From assembly GCA_037179335.1 (NCBI GenBank), contig JAKZHN010000001.1:1426001-1490000 (forward strand): a stretch of DNA of 64,000 nucleotides, written 5' to 3'. The notes under the pieces are model-generated. The model was not told where the DNA came from and did not search any database. It worked only from the letters and a program-made list of their open reading frames with translations. The position numbers were made by a program, and so were the translations under genes. This stretch comes from Cyclaneusma minus (lineage: Eukaryota; Ascomycota; Leotiomycetes; Marthamycetales; Marthamycetaceae). Below are positions 23,111 through 37,984 of this stretch, in pieces. Numbering within the stretch: the stretch's first letter is position 1; each line of letters opens with the position of its first letter.

Positions 23111-25105
23111 GGGTCCGCTATTGCATAAATGAATTATTAATAGATAATTGCAAATTATATCCTATTTTAATATAATTTTTTTTAAAAAAAAATAGTTAAC
23201 ATTTTATTTTATATTATGGAAAATTTTGTTTATATTATATAATATAAAATACCTATATATATAAATTTTTTCCCGTATATTTAATTATATATATTATTAT
23301 TAATACGGGTAAATTTTCCGCTATATAATAAATAAATACGGGATTTAAAAAAATTATATTATTATGAATATAAATAAAATTTTCGCCGTATAATAGGTAA
23401 ACGCGGTGTTTTGCAAATTTTATATAATTCTTCTTTATATTAATATAGGTATTGGGTAAATATATAAATAAATACGATTTTTTTTAAATAGGATTTGCAA
23501 AATACTATATAAAATTTTTGAATATTATATAAAAATTTTAAATACTATATAAAAAATTAATGCAATTTTTTTTCGGAATTACGGTGTTTGCTATATTATT
23601 ATATTTATTTATTTTACAAAGAAATTTTTATATATAATAGCTTAAAATTTATTTTTGAAATTTTTATATAATATTTGAAATTTTTATACAATATTTAAAA
23701 TTTTTATAATATAATTAAATATATTAGAAAAAAAATTGGGCATATAAATATTTAATATTATATAATTATAATATATTAAAAAATACGGATTAATAAACAT
23801 TATTTTTATTTTTTTATTTCGGATTTAATATTTTTCTATATTTAATTACAATTATTGAATTTATATATATATATATAAAGCTAATTTGAATTTATATAAA
23901 AACAAATTATATTATTATATATTTTGCCTGTTTAATTTGAAATTAGCTGCTAAATCCGCGGGGCTTTTATTTATTTTTAAAAAATTTAATATTAAAATAT
24001 ATATATTAGGTGTTATATATATAAAATATAAATGCGCGGCTAGTCTTTATTTTTTTCTATTTTTCTTTATATATATATATATATATAGCTTGGAAATAAA
24101 AATAAAAATTGATTAAATTTGCTATTAATATAAAAATAAATTAATAGGTAAATATAATTAAAAGAAAAAGCCTCAATAGCAGCAAATAAGAAAATTAATT
24201 TATTAATGTTTTATAATATATATAAAATATATTAATTATGCTATAATAAATGGATTATTTAAATTGATTATTTAAATATATTATGAGTTTTTATAAACTT
24301 TTAAATTTAAATATAATAATTGGATTTATTGCTTTGCCTTCATAATACTATTTACAATATTATTTAGCTTTATTTGGCTTATTATTATAAATCAAAATTG
24401 GATCGAAAATAAATATAAATAAATATAAATAAATATATAATAAAATATATATTTATTAATATTAAAAACAATTGTAAATTTTTAAATGTATATCTATATT
24501 GCGGATTAATTGGAATAAAGCAATTAATAGCAAAAATAAATTTATTTATATAAATATAATATATTAATTAATGCATGCTTTAAAAATATAATTTAGTAAT
24601 ATTTAATAAAAAATTGAAAAAATAATGATAATATTAAAAAATAAAAATAAAAAGGATTTATTTTGGCGGAAAAGGCTATTATATATAATTTTGTTTATAA
24701 TTTAGGCCAAATCCGTATATATATAATGCATAGTTTATATTTATATATTTTTTTTATTTAGTATTTTTAGCTTTATTAATAAAACTGCAAATTATTAATT
24801 TTAATAATTTAATATAATTTGCAAATTTTTATTATTTTAATATTGGCCTTTTAAGCAATTTTAATTATATAAAAATAATTTTTAATATAATAATTTATTA
24901 TAAAATGCAGTATTCCAAGCTTAAATAGCTGTTTGCTATATAAGGCTTTTAAAAAGAATATTATAGCTATAAAAAAACTAGAAATTATTTTTAAAAACTT
25001 AAGGAATTCGGACCTATCCTATAGCCCTTATATATATTATAGCTTTAATTATAGCTTGAATTATAATTTTTATTATATTTATTTTATATTTACCAAATAC
25101 TTTAA

Positions 25106-25147
<42 letters not shown>

Positions 25148-25482
25148 TTTAATTATGCCTTTATTTTAAAAATAGCCTTTTAATTTAATATGCAGCCGGT
25201 GCTAGCCAATTATTTTAGCTGGTTTAAATTTGCAATTAATCCGGTATATTATATATTTGCAATAAATATTATAAAAGCTCATATTAAATTAACTAGAATG
25301 CATAATTATTTGCTGGTATTTATTGGGCAATTTATAATAATTTATTTTATATAAATTAATTTAAACTTTTCCATATAAATGAATATTTATTTATATTAAA
25401 TTAATTTAAATTTATCCTATTAAATACAACATTTGGGCTTGGGAATATAAATGCAAAATTTGAAAATAATTTTAATAATAAT

Positions 25483-25617
25483 ATAAAATTAATATATATA
25501 AAATTAATATATATAAAATTAATATATATAAAATTAAAAAATATAATATTAAAAAATATAAAATTAAAAAATATAATATTAAAAAATATAATATTAAGAA
25601 ATATAATATTAAAAAAT
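25483..25617. repeat. Minisatellite, nine 15-bp units
   Basis: Nine head-to-tail 15-base units fit exactly in this span. Early units read ATAAAATTAATATAT and later ones ATAATATTAAAAAAT, with single changes between neighbours. The shift from one variant to the other along the array suggests stepwise expansion. It is non-coding. Confidence 0.85.
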
Positions 25618-27130
25618 AGCGTCTTTAAAAATCCGGCTTTATATATATATATATATATAATAAATTATTTATAATAGCCGTGCAAAAATAATTGATTAAA
25701 ATATATATTTGCCTAATTTCAATAATTTCCAATTAGCTTTTGTATTATATTATAAAATTTATAATATTATTTGGAAAGTATATATAGCCTTTTATTTAAT
25801 TTTATAATTAATAATGGATATTAGGCAATTAAAATTATTTTTTAAATAAAAGGCAATAATAAAAAAATAGGCCCGATTTTCTATTATTAAGCCATTGCTA
25901 TTCCATGAAAAAACACCTTTTAATTAATTAAAAATGCCGATTAGAAAAAAAGGATAGGATTTGGAAATCTAGCTTTATTAAATTAATTTATAATTGATTC
26001 TATTTAATTTAATAAGCACCGGCTTTTCAAATAAAAAAGTTTATTATAAAATAGCGCATTAAAATCCTAATCCGATAAAATTATATAAATTGGAAATTTG
26101 TGAAGTTTTAATCCGGGCTAGTATAGGGGAATTTGTATATTTTTTATTGCATTTTAAATATTTGCCGTATTTATTTTTTAATTTTATTTTTTATTACTAT
26201 TAACAATCCAAATAGTTTTCTAATTATAAAAACGAGAGTATTTTTGAATATTATATTAGCAAAATGCTTTTTATTAAATAAAATATTGAAGGATATATAA
26301 ATATTCCAAATGCGAATTAGTTTTATACTCCCAAGATTTTTAAAAGTATGCAAAATTTTTATTTATTTGATTTAATTTATAATATATAAAAAATAAAATT
26401 TATATAAAAGCATAAGCTGATTTTTATTATTAATAATTATTATAATATATATAAAACTAATTTAATTTAATTAATTAAAAAAGTGGATTTTAATTACTTT
26501 TGCGCAGTGCAAAGTAATAATAAAAGTATTATAAAATGGATTGTTAAAAATATTTTTTATATTTTAAAATTCGATTATTTATTTATTAAGTATTTTAATT
26601 AAATATATTAAAAAAAGCAAAAGAAAAACCAAATAAAAAAATAAAAGGATTATATTTTTGTTTTTTATTTAAGCATTTCTTTATTATAAGCAAGCTTGAA
26701 ATTAAATCTTATAATAAAAATTATTTATTTAGGATATTGAAATTTTTAAAAAAACCTTTATATATATTATATATTTTTTACCAGGATAAATTTAGCTTAT
26801 ATTATAGCAATCATTATTTCAATTTAAAGCTATATATAATATTTTTGGGTTTAAGCAAATATAAGCAAAAACGATTTTTAAATATTTTGGTTATTATTAT
26901 AGGATTTTTATATATCCGATTATAATAATACTTTTAAATATAGTATTTTTTTATAATTTATAATTATAATATTATAATAAATATTGATAAAAGAATAAGC
27001 CTTTTATTTGCGTTTTTATTATTATTAATTAAAGATTTGCTTTAATAAAATATGGATTTTGGTATTAAGAATTATATAATTAATAAAGATTGCCGGCATT
27101 ATTTGATTATTATCAAAAAAAATTGCAAAT

Positions 27131-27214
27131 AAAATATTAATTTTAAAATATTAATTTTAAAATATTAATTTTAAAATATTAATTTTAAAATATTAATTTT
27201 AAAATATTAATTTT
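27131..27214. repeat. Minisatellite, six identical 14-bp units
   Basis: The unit AAAATATTAATTTT is repeated six times without a change, and a partial seventh follows. Perfect identity in an otherwise heavily mutated block suggests recent expansion after the surrounding mutation. It is non-coding. Confidence 0.88.
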
Positions 27215-28966
27215 AAAATATACTATAATATAATAATTTATGCATTAAAATATTGTATAAATATCAATATTAATATTAGACGAAAAGCTATTTCAAATCT
27301 TTGGAATATAATGGAATATAATATTTTTTTTATATAATCTATTTCCGGCAATTAATATTATTAAATTCTATTTTATAAATCCCATTTCTAGCAAATTATA
27401 TAAATAAGGCTGCAAGCTTTTTAAACTATTTGAAGGTTTTTTTATAAAGGTGAAAAAATAAGGCAAATTTTATAAGATTTTTAGGATATTTTAATTATAT
27501 TTTAATTGGGGAAAAATTGGGTTATTGGCGCACTATATATAATAGAATCTTTTAGAAAGCGGGCGGAGAGTAATTATTATAATACTTATTTTATATAATT
27601 GGCTTAAGGAAAAATACTTTAAAAATAAAATAAAAAACGGTTTTGCCTAAATAATAAAAATTAATATATTAAGAATATTTGATTTTAAATTGGTTGGCTA
27701 TATTATTTATTTATTTAAATTAATAATTAATATAATAATAGTATTAATAAATTTAAATCCATTCAAAGCAATATATTAGAATTTATAAAAAGTGCTTTTC
27801 AAATTGCGAATTTATTACCAATATATATGCACAATACTGGCCATTAGTATTAATTTTATAAAACAAATTTTTTAATTTTTTACTTTAATATATAATTGCT
27901 ATTTTATAATTTTAGCATTGGTATTTATTACAATTGATTTAAAGCGGTTAATAATAATTAAAATTAAAAATTATACTTTTTAATTTATAATAGCTGAGCC
28001 GGATAATAAAAAAAAGGTTAAAGGGTTAGCTTATTAAACCAAGATATAAAATATCCTAAATATGCATTAGGCTATTTATTTTCCCAATATAATATAATTT
28101 TATAATACAATATTTGATTGCAATGCCTTTATATTTAAGCATTTTTATAAGCTTTTTAAAAACTGGATTATTATAAGCAATTATAAAGGAATTAAAAAAA
28201 CTTGATTAAATATTTTTGAATATATAGTATAATTTTCAATATTCTTTTCAGCAAACTTTTTAATATATTATTTAATATTGATATAATGAATAAAAAAACG
28301 TCTATTATTTAATGCATTTATAAAATATCTCTAGCGATTTTAAAATTTATTTATTTTATTTTTAAAAAAGAATTGTTATTTAATATAAATTCTAATACCA
28401 TTATTAAAAAAATAAATATTTTTAATAAGTTTGAAATGGATTTAAATTATTTAAAGCTAAAAACTTTTTTGCTTATTTTCAAATATAAAATTATTAATTT
28501 TTAAATACGAAATCTATATTATGCATTCGAATAAAATTATAATATAAAATATATATTGTATTTTGCGATATATAAAATTAAATAATATAGATTGTTTTAA
28601 TATAAATATTTGATTATATATTTTATAATAAAGGTGCCAGCTAATATTATATTTCTAGGATTTTAAAGGCAAATTTTATTTTAAATATAGAAAATTATAT
28701 ATAATATTATGGTATATTATATTGTATTAATAGCATTTTTATATTTGTTTTATATTAGAAAAAATATTTCCTTTTTTAGATAATAAAAATTTGCACGCTA
28801 TTAAAATTAGATTATAATAAATTATTAAATTTATTTTAGCTGCAATTAACGAATATAATGCAAATTATTGGATTTAATAGTATTTTATATAAAAGGTTAT
28901 ATATAATAATAAGAATAAAAAGAAATTAGCCGGTGTTATTTCATTATATATAAAATATAAAAGGAA

Positions 28967-29170
28967 TACATAACGGCCCTGGGCCGCTATCACTATTTAC
29001 GCTGCGGATATTCGCAGCTATATAACCGGATTATAGCCAGCTCCGGTTCGTCCCTATTTATATATAGAGTTTTCCAAAGCTTTTCAACTTTCTTTCTTTT
29101 ATAGCAATAGACATTTATTAATAGCCTTTTTTATTCGGCCCAATCCAATATGGAAATTCAAATTATAATA
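28967..29170 (+). repeat. 5' LTR of Gypsy element 1
   Basis: This 204-bp sequence matches 35079-35283. It begins TACATAACGGCC (originally TG...) and ends TTATAATA where the partner ends TTATAACA, so the ancestral LTR was TG...CA. A small hairpin (GCTGCG / CGCAGC) sits near 29000-29017. The first half keeps its G and C better than the second. Confidence 0.83.
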
Positions 29171-29854
29171 ATTTTATTGCTATTTTATTTTGTAAATTAT
29201 TATTTAATATTTTGTAAATTATTATTTAATATTTTGAAATTTTTTAATTTTATTAATACGCAATTAATTTTAAGCCCAATTCTATAAATTTGCAATATTG
29301 AATTCCAAACGATTGTGTTTTTCTAGCCCATAATAAAAATTTGGCTTATATATCCCTTGCTTTTAAAATTTATGCAAAATCCATTTTAAAAGCATTTCCA
29401 AATAAAAACTATAAAAATTAAAAGCCTTTAATTATTTTAAAGCCCTTGAAAAATAGCAGCAGCAATATTTAAAAGTTAAATTCTTTAAAAATAGCAATAA
29501 TAATATATCCGTCTCCAAGGAATATATTTCGATTTTTTTTAGCAACTAGCCTAATTTCAAAAATTAAAAAAAACATTTTATTTTAAAATAAAACCCTTAA
29601 TGCTTATGCTTAAAACAAACGCCCTATTTGCAATAATAACAAGCTAAACAATAATAAAAAAGTTTTTATTATTTATTAAAAATTTAATAATTTGGCTAAG
29701 CAATTTGAAAAGGCCTTTAATAATATATTTATAAATTTTAAAACCCAGATTTAGAATTTAATTAATATTTAGCAATAGAAGCCTTATTAATCTCGCCCCT
29801 TTTTTTCTCGATTTTTAATTTTCAGCAATTAAATGCAAATATTAAATATAAGCT

Positions 29855-30253
29855 TTGGCGAAACTATTTCCAAATTTAATAATAAGCCCAATATTAACAT
29901 TAGCGCTAGCGAATTTTCTAATAGCAGTATTTTTAATCCTATTGCGAGCAATATTAGTAATAATATTAATATATTTTATAATAATAAATTTATTTAGTTT
30001 TTGCAAAATTTGCTTTGCAATGCCCCTTTTTATTGCTTTGAAAAAATCTCCAATTTTAATAAATTGGATAATAATTTCAATTTTAAATTTTAAATTTAAT
30101 ATATTGCTATTAAAAACAAATTCGCTATTAATTGTAATTATTTTTCCAATTTTTAATCTAAATGTATTTATATTATTAGCTATATTAAAAATAAAACCAA
30201 ATATATCCTGCAGCCAAAATATATTTTTAATCCTAAAGATTTATGTATTTTAA
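29855..30253 (+). pseudogene. Surviving open stretch in the gag region of element 1
   Basis: A 132-codon frame without stops lies downstream of the 5' LTR, where gag is expected. Its sequence is dominated by Ile, Leu, Phe and Val. Cytosine-to-thymine change would turn Thr, Pro, Ser and Ala codons into exactly these, so it may be a mutated Pro/Ser/Thr-rich gag. No motif confirms this. The hydrophobicity should not be read as membrane segments. It could also be chance. Confidence 0.35.
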
Positions 30254-33200
30254 AACAAATTACAATGTTTTACAAATTATTTTTAATTCGCTAATTAAAA
30301 AATTTAATGTCTATTGCTATTGTATTGGCCGTATAATAATAAAAAATAAAAAAATAAAACATTTTCTATTTTAATTTATATTGCAATACTTAATTGGAAA
30401 ATATATTCGACTTTAATATTTTGGCCAATTTATTCAAAAAGACTTAAATTAATAGCTATTATTGCTTTTATAATTTATTTTTACTGAGTTTTTAAAAAAT
30501 ACAATTTAAAGCATTATTATTAAAAATAAGATTTGGCGCTTTTTAAATAACCGCAAATTTAGCTATAATAGCAATAAATATAAACGAGAAAATAGCAATA
30601 GCAATAGCAATGCTTATAGCAAAAGCAATTCTAATGGCAATAATAATAGCAAAAATTGCTAAATACACCAAGAATATAAAAATCTTCAAAAGTCCAATAT
30701 TAAAAAAAACCCCCCAAAAAACCAAAAATTATTCAAAAAAAAACTTGCTTTAAATATTATTAAACCGGCTATATAAAATAGAATTATTCAAATAACAAAG
30801 TTCCGGTAAAAGAAAACGAAGATAAAATAGGCCAGATTTAAATAGGCAAAAAAAAACCGTATTTAATTTTAAATTAAAAAATAATATTATTTAAAAAAAG
30901 TCTTTTTTTTAAATACTATTGCCAAATTCTTTATAAATATTATATTTATAAATCCCAATAATATTATTAGCGGCAAGGAATTTGTAATTTTATATATATT
31001 AGGAAATTGCAAATTTTTAATTTAATTCAATGGTTTTATTAATAGCAAAGCTTAAATACTATACTTTGTAAATACTAGCATAATTAAATAATTGATTATT
31101 ATTATACGCCCTATTTGATCCTTAAATAAATCTATTCCTATTTAAAATTATAATAAAAGTCAAGGATTTATTATATCGATTTATATTTTCCTTAATTTAA
31201 TATTTAATAATTGCAAATTTCTATATATCTTTTACTTAATTACCAATTTTAGATTTTATAAAATTTTTCTTAATTTTAAAAAGCAAAAAAAAATCAAATA
31301 TTACTGGATTTTTATTATTATTATTTATATTAGCCGGCGTATTTTAAAAGCAAAGCAATTTATAGTTGCCAATTTTTAAAATCAAAGGCTTTTTTAAATT
31401 CAAAAGCTTAAAAAAACCCAAATAAAAAATTAAAACAGCCCAGCAAAACAAAAGCGCTCTGATATAGCATATTAAATAAACCAATTATTATAATACAAAA
31501 TATCTTAATTGCTATAATATAATATAGCATTGCTATAGCACAAAATATACCAATTGCTATAATATAATATAATATATTACAATAAATATTAAAAACTGCT
31601 TTTATGAATTAAATTGCGATTTGCAAAGCTTTTTAAAAAATAAATTAAAAACTGGCCTATATATTAATTTTTTTAAAACAAAACCCCAGCGTTCAAGAAA
31701 AAAATCAAATTTAAAAACATTTTGGAAATTGGCTTTAAAAACGTCTCCATTTTAAATATATATATAATCTTTGCAAATAATATGTAATAAAATTTAAATA
31801 ATTTAAAAAAAAAATGCTATTGCTTTTATTTAGTTTTTGCATAAAATTAACAAAAAGCTAAAAATTAAAAAACTGCTAAAAATTAAAAAACTGCTAAAAT
31901 AAACAAAAATTAATAATAATATAATATTTTAAAAAAAGCTTTTTTTAAAATTAAATAAAGCAATATATATCTTTTCCAAATAAGTTTTAAATCGGCTGTC
32001 AAATTAAAAGCTATATAATATAAAAATCGAATTAAAAAAACCAAAAAGCAAATTATTTTACTTTTTATTTTATACTATATTAAAAAGCATATTAAAATTT
32101 ATTTAAAAATATTTACAAAACAATTTATTTTAAACAATATTTTCTCTATTTGCTATATTAATACTCTTTGTTAAAAAACTTGGAAAAAGGCTATATTTTT
32201 GCATAAATTACCAAACGCTTAATAAAATTACCAAAAACAAATACTATCCACTTTTATTATTTAAAGAAAATTTATTTAAATTTAGCAAAGCCAAATATTT
32301 TATTAAAATCGATATTCGGCAATTTTTTTATTAAATTCGCGTAAATGCTATCAATTAAAAATATACAATTTTTTATATTAAATATAGGACTTATTAATAT
32401 AAAATACTGCTATTTAAATTAATTAATAAACTGGCTATTTTTCAGCAATATATTAATAGTATGCTATTTAATTTATTAAATAAAATCTTTATAATTTTTG
32501 TTAATAATATTTTTATTTATAATATAAATCTCGTTGAATATAAAAAACAATGTTTTAAAAATATTGCATAAATTAAAAATTGCACAATTGCAAGCCAATA
32601 TTAAAAAATGCAAATTCTTTAAAATAACAATCAAATATTTAAATTATATTATTTTTTTAAATATAATTTGGATGAATTTAAAAAACGATAGCCATAAAAA
32701 ATTAGCAGCAATTAACAAAAAACAAATGAAAAAGGTCCAATTGTTTTTAAAATTTTGTAATTTCTATTGGGTTTTTATTAAAAATTATAATTAATTAGCA
32801 TAGTTCTTAAATTACTTAATTTATAAAAATTATATTCAAAACTAAACAAACAAATATTAAAAAGCCTTTGACAAATTAAAAGAAACCCTATTATCAGCGC
32901 CGACTTTTATTAATTATATTTTTAATTACAAATGCAAATTAGAAATTAATGTATTAAATAGGGTTATTAATGGAGTATTTTCCCAAAAATACCCTAATAG
33001 ACTTTGGTATCCAATTTTTTATTTTTTTTAAAATTATAAATAACCATTAAATAAATTATAAAATTTATAATAAAAAGTTGCTAGCTATTATTTTATTCTT
33101 TATGCATTAAAAAATCTATTTGCTAAAGCTTTTTTTTAAAAAAAAACAATTAGCAATTATAAAATTATAAAATAATTTATAATATTAAAAGCTTTTAACA

Positions 33201-35078
33201 TTTAGCAAACATAATAATGGAAAATTTTTAGCGAATATTATTCTTACATTAAATATAAAGCGAGACTTTTGAATAAAGCCAATTGTTTTATTTAATAAAA
33301 ATATAATATAAATTATATTATTGCTATAAAAATTTTCAATTATATATATATCATATTGCTAAAAGAAATGCTTAAATTTCAAAATTATTAAAAATTTACA
33401 ATTAAATGCAATTGCTTTTTTTAATTTAGCGCCAATTAAATTATTGCAAATTAAATTCATTAATAAATTGCTTTGAACCAATAAATAAATAAGTAACAAA
33501 AAATTTCATAAGTACCGCTAAGCAGTTAAAGACATGATAGAGTTTTTGAAATTAATACATTTTGCAATGTTTAGTATATGGAATAATTTAATACTGTATA
33601 AAAAACAATTTATAATTTTCTTAATTATTATTTTGCAAGTTAAATTGATAGCAAAAATATATAGAAATATTTAAATAATTTATTTTGGCTATATAAAAAT
33701 TTAAAAATTAATTTAAAAATGCTATTAATAAAAGAAAAAAATAAAAAATATTGACCGCTATATTAAAAATTAAAAATTTTGCGCAAAAGCTAAAATATTC
33801 CAAAATAAAACACTGCGCCTGCTAAATTTATTGCAAATTTCGGATTAATTTTAGCAGTATATAATAATTAATTTTACTATATATTTAAAAGCAAAAAAGG
33901 CTATAATATAATTATAATTATAATTTGCCAATTTAGTAAAAAGGTATTTACAATATTTTATTTCTAAGTAATAAATATAAAAAAACGGCAATTTGTTTTT
34001 ATATTATAATATATTGCATTTATAAAACTCCCGAAATTATTATATTAAATTAAAAATTACAATTCGTTTTAAATTTTTTTAAAAAGAATTATAAAAACAT
34101 TTGGCATAGCAATCCGTTTTTTATTAGCCTATTAATTCCAAATTGATAATTAGATTGAAATTGAAAATGCTATTTTAATTTCCTTTTTATTTTTATTAAT
34201 TGGTTTTAAAATAATTGGCCGAAATAATTACTTTTTATAAATGCAGCAATTATAGCGCTATTGCAAAAATCAATTAATATAAACCCAATCAAACTAAAAT
34301 TGAAATATAAATTATATATAAATTTTAATTAAAAAAAATTCCCTATAAAAACGCCAAATTGAAATAATGCAATTGAATAATAAATCTATATTTAGCGCTG
34401 CTAAGAAATCGCTAAAAATACTATAAAAATCGCCTATTAGCTATAAACAATTTAAATAAATAAACGCTATTATGCTATTAATTTTAATATTAAAAACTAT
34501 ATTTATATTATAATTAAATATTGAAAAGGATTACGGCCCAATTGGAAATTAGCAAATAAAATAGCTGAATTTTAAAAAATTATTAAAAAGAAAAGAAATT
34601 TTGCTATTTCAATTTATTTAAATATATTTACAAAATATTTCACATTTTATCCTAGCAAGGTATAATTAGCTGGATTAAATTTGCTTTTTAAGCAAATTAT
34701 AAAATTTAAATTACTAGTAAAAATTAATGGCTATAAAAAATAGAAAGTTTTCAAAACTTTAAATTCGCAGCTATTAAAATGGAAGCTTTATTATTAAATA
34801 AATTGAAGATTATAATATAATTTCAATATTAAATTGTATTTGTATGAAAATTTTAAATACGCATTTATAAAGCTTAGAAAATTCCATAATGCCAATTTTT
34901 CAAAATTAAGCCCTTTAAAAGAATTAAAAAAATAAAAAGCATATAATAAAGCATTAAAAATAAAAAATAAAATAAAACATTTATTAAAAGCGGATATTAT
35001 TTAAAAAGCTTTAATATAAATAAATTAAAAAAATAAGTATAAACAAGGCCTGCGAATAGGCTTTTTAGCCGGGAGAAA

Positions 35079-35283
35079 TATTATAATAGCCTTGGGCCGC
35101 TATTATTATTTATGCTGCAAACGCTTGCTATTATATAATCGGATTGTAGCAAATTCCGGTCTATTCCTATTTATATATAAAGCTTTTTAAAGCTTTTTAA
35201 ATTTCCTTTTTTTATAGCAATAAACACCTATTAACAGCGTTTTCTACTTGGCCCAATCCGACGCGGAAGCCCAAGTTATAACA
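35079..35283 (+). repeat. 3' LTR of Gypsy element 1
   Basis: This 205-bp partner of 28967-29170 follows the purine tract and ends TTATAACA. Its second half (about 35230-35283) keeps more G and C than the equivalent part of the 5' LTR, while its first half is more mutated. Confidence 0.83.
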
Positions 35284-37758
35284 GAATATCGGTAAATAAA
35301 TATAAAATTAAATAATGCGAATTTTTAAATTTTGCTGATTTATATTTAATTATATATATTATAAAATAAAATAAAAATAGCTTTAATATTATAGGTATAT
35401 ATAGCGATAAATATTGGAATTAATAAATTATTTGCAAAAAGCCAGGAAGAATTTTTATATTTAAAATTCTATTAATTATTTAAATGCAATATAAATTAAA
35501 GCTATAGAACTTTTCAAATTATAGCTTTTTAATAATACAATCTTTTAGCGATAAATATTAAATTTAAATATGCAATTATTCATTATTATAATTTAAAAGA
35601 CCCGTTTTATATATGTTTATTAATATAAATTTTAATATTAGTCAAATTTCTTTAAAACAAAAATTGGATTTCCTTATTTTTGGGCTATCAGGATATATAA
35701 TTTTACAATGCTAAAATTATAATTTAATTAGTTAATTGTTTTATTTTGCAATTTAAATAAATTTTGGAATTACTTTCTATGGAAATTTATTTAAATTTAA
35801 AGCTAAATTTAATTATAATTTAAATTTTTAAAAATTACCAAAATAATTATATGACTAAATAGCCTTGGCTTTTAAAATGCTAAAAAATTAAAATTAAAAA
35901 TTAAAATTATTATATATTTATAAAAGCTGCTATTAATATATTTAAAGCTATTTTAATAAATCCGGGCTTATAAAGCATATTTAATAATATTTTAATTTAA
36001 TATTAAATTTTATAAATTAGATTTTTATAAATATTATTATATTATTTGAACGCTTATACTTTATTTACGCAATTTATATATATATATATATATATTATAT
36101 ACTTTTGAATTATTTAATTTATAAATTAAATACAATTATAATAGTAGGTAAAATAATACCCAAGCTTCTTTAGCTTTTTGAAATGTTTTAGCTTTTTATT
36201 TAAGATTTTATTGCCGTATTTTAGCCATTATTAAAATTAAATAGCCTGGCTTATAAAAGACCAAAAAAGCTTTTAAATATAAAAAGAAATTTTAAAATTA
36301 TTTAAATTAAATATATATAAAAAGCATTAGGTAAATATGAATTTTATATTGGAAGGTTTGTGCTTTAAGAATATATGGCCTATATTTACAATGCGTATTT
36401 TAAGCTGTTAAAATATAATTTAGTATTTTTTTATAAATTGAAATTATACTAAATTAATTATATTATGTCCAGACTTTTATTAATATCTAATTCTTTTTAG
36501 ATAGGTATTTTTAATGCAATATTGAATTTAAAAAATGCCGCAATTATTGATTTCACAAGCTTATATAAAAAGGTATATAATAATTTATATAATTTAATGC
36601 ATTGTATTTTATATTATAATATATTAATATATTTAAAATTATCCCGACCAATTTTAATAATCTTAATATTTAGCTATTTAAATTTTTTTAATTTTATAAA
36701 ATAGAAATCCGGAAATTAATAAAAATCTTTGTAGTTTTTTTTAAAAAAAACAAAAAAATTATTGTTTTAATTTTATTTGTTATGCATTTTTAATAATATA
36801 TTTATTTTATAATATATATATATATATATATTATATTATATAAATATAGAATTTTAAACCTAATTTGGCAGCGGTAATATATAATATAATATTCAAACTA
36901 TTCGCTTTATTAATTATTATAATATTATTAAATTTAAAAGCTATAAAATTGCAAAATTATTTGATTATATAAATTGCTTGCAAAATAGCCAAGCTTAATA
37001 AAATAAATTCTAATTTTAACCTTATTACCAATATAATTTTCAAGCTTGTAAATTATAGCTTTATTTATATTAATAAAAATTTAAATATATAGGCTAATTT
37101 AGCTATATATTATAGGTTTAATATAATTTGAAAAAATAAAATAGCGGCTAATCAAAAAATAGAATATATTTTTTATACATATTTATTTAATTAATTTAAA
37201 CGCGTTTTTAAAGCATATATATATATATAAATATAAAAAATAGCAATTTTATTATTTATTAAATAAAAGCATATGGCTAGTATTTAAAAATATTATTATA
37301 TCTTTTCCCGTTTTTAAAGCTTTTAATAATTAAAAAAAATGTAATTTTAAATTAGTGTATATTTTAATATAATATATATAAAATATAAAAAATATAAAAT
37401 AAATTTATTGCTAAAGCAAACTTTATATAATTAATATTAGTAAGAAGAAAAAAATATAATAGCGCTTATTTTTAATTGAATATTGTATTTTCTATTATAA
37501 TTGTTATTATAATTAATATTGGTAAAAAAGCTATAATGTTATTATAAATTTTATTATAAATTATAAATGCATTTTTTTAATTTAAAGTTTATCAATTTTA
37601 TTTTATTTTTTTAATATAAATATTTTTATTAAATTAAAAGCATGCTTTATTATATATATGCTTCCAAATATAATTTAAATTTATTTTATAAATTATTATA
37701 ATAAATTGCTTTTCTTTATTAAATTACCAATATAATAAAATTTATTAATTACCGCAAT

Positions 37759-37984
37759 TATCACACGGGGCCGAGGAGGGCGCCCTGCGGGCACCCCACG
37801 AGGCACGTGCGCTAGAGGTGCGCAAGGGACGAGCGTTGCTTATTAAGGAAGCTAAGCAAGGTTTTTAGCGCATTATATTTAGGTGTTGCTATTTTTATTT
37901 AAAAAGGGTAGCGGCTATTTTTTATAATTAAGAAATATATATAATATATCTTTATTTATTAATTTATTTTTAACCATTATAATA
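37759..37984 (+). repeat. 5' LTR of Gypsy element 2, outer half nearly unmutated
   Basis: This 226-bp LTR begins TATCACACGGGGCC (ancestral TG). Its first ~100 bases are strikingly GC-rich for this block, whereas the remainder is AT-rich and mutated. The partner LTR shows the opposite polarity. Confidence 0.88.

Larger units (their letters stand above)
28967..35283 (+). mobile_element. Gypsy LTR retrotransposon, chromovirus type, RIP-inactivated (element 1)
   Basis: Two related LTRs bound a 6.3-kb element. Between them the plus strand still shows Gypsy reverse transcriptase in broken frames at about 32270-32800: SKAKYFIKIDIR, ATFQ-like AIFQQYIN, FVNNIFIY in place of YVDDILIY, then QANIKKCKF and FLKFCNFYWVFI. 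An integrase trace lies near 34080-34300. A chromodomain remnant (about 34720-34940) with LRKFHNA-like text lies before the 3' LTR. A purine tract (GGGAGAAA, 35071-35078) directly precedes the 3' LTR, as required for plus-strand priming. Many stops and D-to-N changes make it inactive. I could not find a clean target duplication. Confidence 0.85.

Noticed and set aside
25108..25146. CRISPR or other structured array at the AAT repeats
   Set aside because: It is a simple trinucleotide microsatellite in fungal DNA without spacers.
30543..30725. 60-codon hydrophobic minus-strand frame as a membrane protein
   Set aside because: Ile/Ala/Phe runs are expected by chance in AT-rich mutated repeats; there is no start context or neighbour support.
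32534..32794. 86-codon frame as a gene of its own
   Set aside because: It is the surviving part of Gypsy reverse transcriptase in element 1, with upstream parts in other frames.
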